This document shows positions 57,598-64,000 of a DNA stretch of 64,000 nucleotides, piece after piece. The stretch is taken from NCBI RefSeq assembly GCF_000150275.1, contig NW_002060968.1, positions 229,797 to 293,796 of the forward strand, in the 5' to 3' direction. Within the stretch, counting starts at the first letter, position 1; every line of letters starts with the position of its first letter. The translations under genes and the position numbers were made by a program. The notes below the pieces were generated by a model, which was not told the DNA's origin, searched no databases, and worked only from the letters and a program-made list of their open reading frames with translations. The stretch comes from Trichoplax adhaerens (taxonomy: Eukaryota > Placozoa > Uniplacotomia > Trichoplacea > Trichoplacidae).

Positions 57598-57888
57598 TCA
57601 GAACTTTCCCTGACCGCTCAAGGTATTTCGCAGCAGTATTCGAAATAGAACCATAATGACTGCTATGAGCGTAAATAATGATACAATACTGCTAGTATTA
57701 TATTTACAGCATGATATGGTAGCAGACACAAAAAAATAGAGTGTTACTATAGCGTACTCAATGTCTATTCTGGTCAATAATTGTGCTGACGATAAGTTTA
57801 CAAATCGGTAAGCGGAGATTGCATGGAATACACAAAGACGTAATAGCATCTGCAGTCTCTTCCCGTACTGTCTATGCAATCGATTACA
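57598..57888 (-). CDS. Possible terminal exon of a membrane protein
   Basis: Open minus-strand frame of about 97 codons from an acceptor-like AATTAG (near 57889) to a TGA at 57598. It contains two hydrophobic segments (YAIVTLYFFVSATISCC and SIVSLFTLIAVIMVLF) after a basic, Cys-containing part (RQYGKRLQMLLRLCVF). There is no ATG at its start, so it would need upstream exons. Family not recognised. It may be a chance open frame, but its length and composition are better than the local background. Confidence 0.25.
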   Translation of the reverse strand, partial: CNRLHRQYGKRLQMLLRLCVFHAISAYRFVNLSSAQLLTRIDIEYAIVTLYFFVSATISCCKYNTSSIVSLFTLIAVIMVLFRILLRNTLSGQGKF

Positions 57889-58180
57889 GAACCAGCTAAT
57901 TCTTTATATATAATTTTAAAACCAAAATAGTATCTTTTTTCCTATGACTTGCTACATCATTCCGTGCTGGGGTACAGTATTATATCACTCGATGATAATT
58001 TAGTAAAGATACACCGATAGCTAGCTATCTCGAATGTAGAATTTGATGCCGGAATACAATAAACAATTTTATGTACAATACAATTATTATTATTGTTATG
58101 AGTTGTAAGCTGCTGCTACATAATCTTACTGTAATAAATGATATCTACAGCATCAACTGTTGAAGACGACAATCAGAACA

Positions 58181-58186
58181 TTTATT
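58181..58186 (-). terminator. Polyadenylation signal of the KLF/Sp gene
   Basis: TTTATT on the plus strand is AATAAA on the minus strand, about 70 bp downstream of the zinc-finger gene stop at 58256. Confidence 0.5.
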
Positions 58187-58255
58187 CTGATGTGAGAAAT
58201 TTAAGTTATCGTTATCTATTTACATTTTTAATGTATAATGTTATCATGATGGGTT

Positions 58256-59401
<1,146 letters not shown>

Positions 59402-62400
59402 CTGTAAAAACAATGATATTACATTAAAAACAACTAAGCTAGGGTTTTAGATCGACTCGTGGTTAGAGCCCGATTCAGATTCTGATTCTTACGATTGAAA
59501 ACTGGATTAATTATGCGTGTTTACCAAAATTGCCTGTAACTATAGGTAATATCTTGCTAAGGCATCATTAAATGTAATTTGAATCTTAACAATTTTTACA
59601 TTATCAATATGTTGTGGCTGATGCGAGAGGTTTATTGTAAGCAGATTCTAATAACGACAAAGAGTTTCCGATTCTTCCATTAAAGGATACTTGGCTGTGT
59701 CAATTAATGCTACTACTATAAAATGAATAAACTGCAGCATAGGTAAATTCTTGCCGTGACAGGATTTAACGAGAGTAAATTTTTAATTTTTCACTTTAAC
59801 GACCGAATGCAAAGTACAGCTTATGCGACGGTTGAACAGTCTAATTTTAAGCCGATTCAATTAACTAAGTCTCTCAATTTCTACTAAAGGATACAAACAA
59901 AGAAACTACATTATCTACACTTTCTACAAGTTGAAACTTAGGGAAGTTATCGAAAATCAACATTCTTGCCAATTCACTATTAACTGCTGCAAATCTTTAA
60001 ATTTTTGTAACAAATATTCACAATAACGGTTATGACTATGAATGAAGAGATTTAATATACGAGTATACTGATAGAATTTACCTGCTTAGAATTATTTTTT
60101 CCTCTATAAGTGAAAATAAACAAATAGAAAGTAAGACTTTAACAATTCATTAATAGCATCATTAAATAGGCCATATTGCACAGTCATATCATTTTCAATA
60201 TTTTTAAAGAAAAAGCGACACCTTACGTCCATCTCATTCTAAAATCTTGAATATTACAACATTTAAGCTCAATGGTGACGCTACTAATCATCAGAAATTA
60301 TCCTTATAGTATTTTTGCCATTCTCTACTTGCACGTGGATGGAACTGCGATGAAGAATATGGGGCACGAGATCATTTGGTGACAAGACTATCAACAGATT
60401 CATTAACTAGTCACTGTCTAGGATAGCAGTATGTATTGCTAGATCGATTATCCAATCTGGCTAAACAAAGGTGATAAAACTTTAACAACCGACATTGAAA
60501 AGGAATGTATTTGTTGGCAAAGGGGCTTACAACAAAATTGGTGTAACCAATAATAAAACCCCAGGTTGAATTCTTGATATCATCTAATCACATAATGAAA
60601 AATACAACAGCTACTTTGATTAATCTTATCTTGTCAGAGAACATTTGCTGAATGTTACTGTTCATCAAGGGCCATTCAAGTACTTTTAAGGCTGGGCATT
60701 CTATTATTTTAGCATTTACTGTAATACTAGATAAAGGGAGCAGGTATAATTTGAGACAAGTTAATCAGACAGCGTTATCAATTCTATGAGTTGCATTTTT
60801 ATGAACAATTTAATTACGCTTAAAATTAGTAGTATAGTGTAGACAGGTACTATCCGATATACAGTAGTTTAGAAACGCAATAGCATTAACATCAACTGTA
60901 AGAAAGATAGTTATCGATACTCGTGGCAGCTAGTCATCATAGCAGACCCATTTTATTTCGAGTAATGTATGCAATGGCTATTCAATTCTATGAAGGTAGT
61001 TAATATTTGCTAATCGAATTCATTACACAATACATGATTGAACGGAAATTTCCAAATTCAATAATCCAATGTTGATATGATTTACAAGTTCATATTGATG
61101 CTACTGTGTAGCAAGGGTGTCGATGACTAACAATAACGGTCGGAATGACTGAAAGCTTGCAAAATCAGCAAGTCGAAAAAGAAACGCTTACAAGAGATAG
61201 TAGGTAATCAATCTGATATCATGAAGCGAGATATTGATTGTATTCTTACGAGCCACACTTGTCATCAAGCTCATTGCAATATTACGGAATAAGGCATTAT
61301 AAAACGGATGAAAGGAAAATATTGGGGAGTATCTTGTTCTATCCTTAGATTCAAATATAATTCTATTGACAACTATTCCCAACAGTTTGGAATTGATGTA
61401 AGATCCCTTTTAACTATGCCTAGCATCAATTTGATAATTGCTTATCAGGCAATTTTCAAAGGCAGGCCATCTACTGATGATTATAATTAATCATGTTTAG
61501 AATGGATTAGGAGAGCAGTAAAAGGTGGATGATATTTTCAACCCTATCGATTCTTTTACCCCTATGTTTTCAACTAATCATTCACTTTATGAAGGGAAAG
61601 AACATAGACAAGTACGCGTTGAAAGATTCAAGTAGCAACGATTTTATAGTCATTATAATGCTTTCATTTCGATTTATAACATTCAGTAATTACATGGCGT
61701 AACCCAATTCTGGTCATGTCTAAAACATACTAGAAATATGCTCCAATTGATATCTTTGGAGAGAAAGTCTTTATCATATAGTTATAGGGTGAGAAACAAT
61801 GTAGGATGGTTAATTCAATAATATCAGAAAAATGGTGAAGGGAGTAGATGCAAAGTATTCCAATTTCTACACAACTCTATCCTACCTGTCATGATGACTT
61901 GTAGAATTGTTGGCATCATGTTGATTTCCTAACAATCACAAGGTAATACAAGATTAGCAGTTCAAATTAAATGAAGGGGTGAAAAATTTGAAACCAGTTG
62001 ATTCATGATCGGTTGAGGGAAATGATTGCTTTTAATGGAATTCTACATAGGGCGTAATCCATTTGTACTAGTTACCATATTATTATAATAGTGAAATAAA
62101 CGATGTAAATCAGTTTCAATGTAACTATTGATCCAATTTCAATTCAACGATGGAAATGGCGCCACAACTCAAATGTGGGTCGGTTCACCATGTTGAAAGA
62201 ATTGGACGATTTGAAAATTTGGGTTTAAAAGTAAGGTAAGGTAAAATTCAATGAACTCGTAGGCCATCATAATAGTCCATAATGGGTATCATTACTAGCA
62301 ATGATTGGAAACGATTCCACAGCAGGCTGTACAGTGTACATTAACTCGCATCAAGACTTTGGGATTAATAGAATGATAGGCAATATTCTCGCGTCAAGAC

Positions 62401-63281
62401 GTTGGATAGACAGAGTGATTGGCTGCAGCTGATGATTTCATTCTGAAAATAATTTTGGTTGATCATCATCATCCTTGTCTAGAAGTGGGATTTGAGATCA
62501 GAATAAAGCAGGAAATGAATTCAAATTATTCCATATCCAAATCCAGTGCAAGATTAGCGATGGGTCAAGTGAAAAGGATGATGTTGATTTTTGCAGCAGC
62601 ACACCTCTACGATAGCGGACCTACCATTCATTTCCATTTCTATCAGCATGCATCATCCATGCAATAGCGATCATCGAGGGGCAAATGAACAAAGATTAAC
62701 TCCATGCAATAGAGCTACAGTAGAATTATTCTATCCATCATTGAGTTTGTATCTTGTATGCTACTGTCATGGTAAAAATAGACAGGAGGAGAGGAAAGAG
62801 AGAGTGGAGAAAAGCATGATGCGATTGGCTTGCAAATAGGGTAGAAATGCAATTGGCTGATGAAATGTTTACACTATGTTGGATTCAAGGAGGATGGACT
62901 GGATCTTGATGAATCCGTGACATTGCACCATGGATTCAATTAGGGTTTGGTAATGCACACGAGCCGATCTAGTTTACCTCTGCCTCTCTTTTTGCTGTCA
63001 ATATTGGCTTTTCCTTCTTGCTGGCTCATCATCGACGCCATCTTAAGGACTTTCTAACGGCCACACCTGTATACAAGACCGTCATGCTTTGCGCTACGGC
63101 ACACCTTCCACAGTGGTTGCCATAGCGACCAACGTCTGGAGTAGACGCTGTAGGCTCATTGGGTGAAAAATGCGCCACAAGTAGGACTGCAATTATTCAA
63201 ATGAGTATTTAAAACAAGTTGTTTGTTGTTAATTCGTTGTTTGTGAAGCTGTTGATAGAATGGGCTAGTTAGTGATCATGT

Positions 63282-63321
63282 CGGCAAGGACTGTTGATGT
63301 TGGATGACAACAGTCTTGCCG
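63282..63321. repeat. Imperfect hairpin with 14-bp arms
   Basis: CGGCAAGGACTGTTG pairs with CAACAGTCTTGCCG with a single bulged base and an 11-bp loop. The stem is too short for a microRNA precursor, and placozoans are reported to lack microRNAs. No function assigned. Confidence 0.5.
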
Positions 63322-63669
63322 GCGTTGCAATATCCCACTGGTGTATCATGGACTAGGACAAGCAAAGGAAAAACCTTCCACCTTTTGGTTGTCTATGGCT
63401 GTACCTAGCCACCAGCGCTCGAGTTTTGCGTTGGGTGAGCTTTCTTAGCAATTCATCGGAGGCTCTTAATGACTGTATAATGAACCGTTGCATGACCCAT
63501 TAATCAGCGTGTTGTAACTTACTCATGCGATGCAAATAGATGAATATCATCCAGTTCATGCTGCCATTAGATCATGAAATACACTACAGTACGGGATGCC
63601 TTTCTCTGCTCGCGTCCTTCAGTACAAAATCATGTCGAGACCTATCCCATTTTGGGTCATTCTGCTATA

Positions 63670-63686
63670 CGGTTTCGACGAAACCG
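63670..63686. repeat. Perfect 8-bp palindromic arms
   Basis: CGGTTTCG, one A, then CGAAACCG: a 17-bp perfect inverted repeat in a locally CpG-containing region. It may be a dimer binding site or chance. Confidence 0.3.
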
Positions 63687-63854
63687 TCGACCATACTGCA
63701 CAAAACCAACCTGGTATCGACAGCAATGCGCATGTTTCTCATGGATAGTATAGTGGGCCATGACAGACATGGGATACAGTTGAAATGACCACAAAACAAT
63801 CGATTACTTACCTGTTTCAGTAGAGTATATGGCGCTTTCCGTCCTTCCTTCCTT

Positions 63855-63915
63855 TCCTACAGTACCACAGTGTACAGTACAGTACAATACTGTTGCTGCG
63901 TGCAGTACAGTACTC
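63855..63915. repeat. Small cluster of GTACAGTAC repeats
   Basis: ACAGTACCACAGTGTACAG and GTACAGTACAATACTG words, then GCAGTACAGTACTC, are the same word family as the array at 26.1-27.6 kb. Only a few copies are inside the window; the cluster may be scattered repeat debris. Confidence 0.5.
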
Positions 63916-64000
63916 TAGTGGACAGGAATGTTGACTGGTGTGAATCCACTTATTCTCATCTGCTTCATACTATTACATACACGTGATACAGCTGAAATGA

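Larger units (their letters stand above)
59402..63840. other. Mostly non-coding region upstream of the KLF/Sp gene
   Basis: It should contain the missing 5' exons of the KLF/Sp gene, but none could be assigned; an ESESESGS-coding stretch near 59490 (minus) has no matching splice phase. 62.9-63.8 kb is GC-richer and holds two hairpins and an X-box-like site. A donor-like CAG|GTAAGTAA on the minus strand at about 63813 could mark an exon of a gene reading leftwards from beyond the window. Confidence 0.4.

Noticed and set aside
63282-63321. MicroRNA precursor
   Set aside because: The stem is only about 14 bp with an 11-bp loop, too short, and canonical microRNAs are not known from placozoans.

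Overview
The window looks like nuclear DNA of an early-branching animal, most likely a placozoan such as Trichoplax. This is an inference from four things: AT-rich sequence, short GT-AG introns, animal-type genes (METAP2, LRRC59, a KLF/Sp factor, a rhodopsin-family GPCR), and an expanded repertoire of kinesin-light-chain-like TPR and Death/ROCO proteins. No bacterial, phage, CRISPR, tRNA or rRNA feature was recognised.

Layout. 1-14.6 kb is AT-rich with no supportable gene; it holds a degenerate satellite at about 8.2-9.95 kb. 14.6-15.75 kb is a single-exon class A GPCR on the plus strand. 16.1-25.9 kb is a tandem duplication of a complete eight-exon methionine aminopeptidase 2 gene on the minus strand. 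A minisatellite whose units each carry an inverted repeat (20.1-21.2 kb) lies between the two copies. A second, unrelated array built on a palindromic GTACTGTAC-type core (26.1-27.6 kb) separates the second METAP2 copy from an LRRC59 orthologue on the plus strand (six exons, 27.9-31.0 kb). A short Ser-rich minus-strand gene of unknown function ends at 31.8 kb.

34.4-56.9 kb is the most unusual part. It holds two copies of one locus, both on the minus strand (A: about 34.2-44.4 kb; B: about 47.4-56.4 kb). Each has a large TPR exon (12-14 units of 42 residues), then small exons, a Death domain, a Roc-COR GTPase exon and a C-terminal Death domain. Every intron I could place is phase 1, and the TPR exon ends in a phase-1 donor. 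The whole set can therefore be joined in frame into one TPR-Death-Roc-COR-Death protein of about 1850 (A) or 1784 (B) residues. Across 2.46 kb covering the Roc-COR exon, A and B are almost identical with no length change, while the flanking Death and TPR exons have diverged strongly. This is the mark of a recent gene-conversion tract. A third, broken TPR fragment lies at 56.45-56.86 kb.

57.6-64 kb holds the 3' half of a KLF/Sp zinc-finger gene (minus strand, 58.26-59.4 kb), a possible membrane-protein exon, and otherwise non-coding DNA with hairpins and a few GTACTGTAC repeats near the right edge.

The genes do not form an operon. The common theme is local tandem duplication (METAP2, TPR-ROCO) next to palindromic repeat arrays. 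Exon borders were derived by eye from GT-AG sites, reading frame and comparison between paralogous copies, so they are models that need transcript support.
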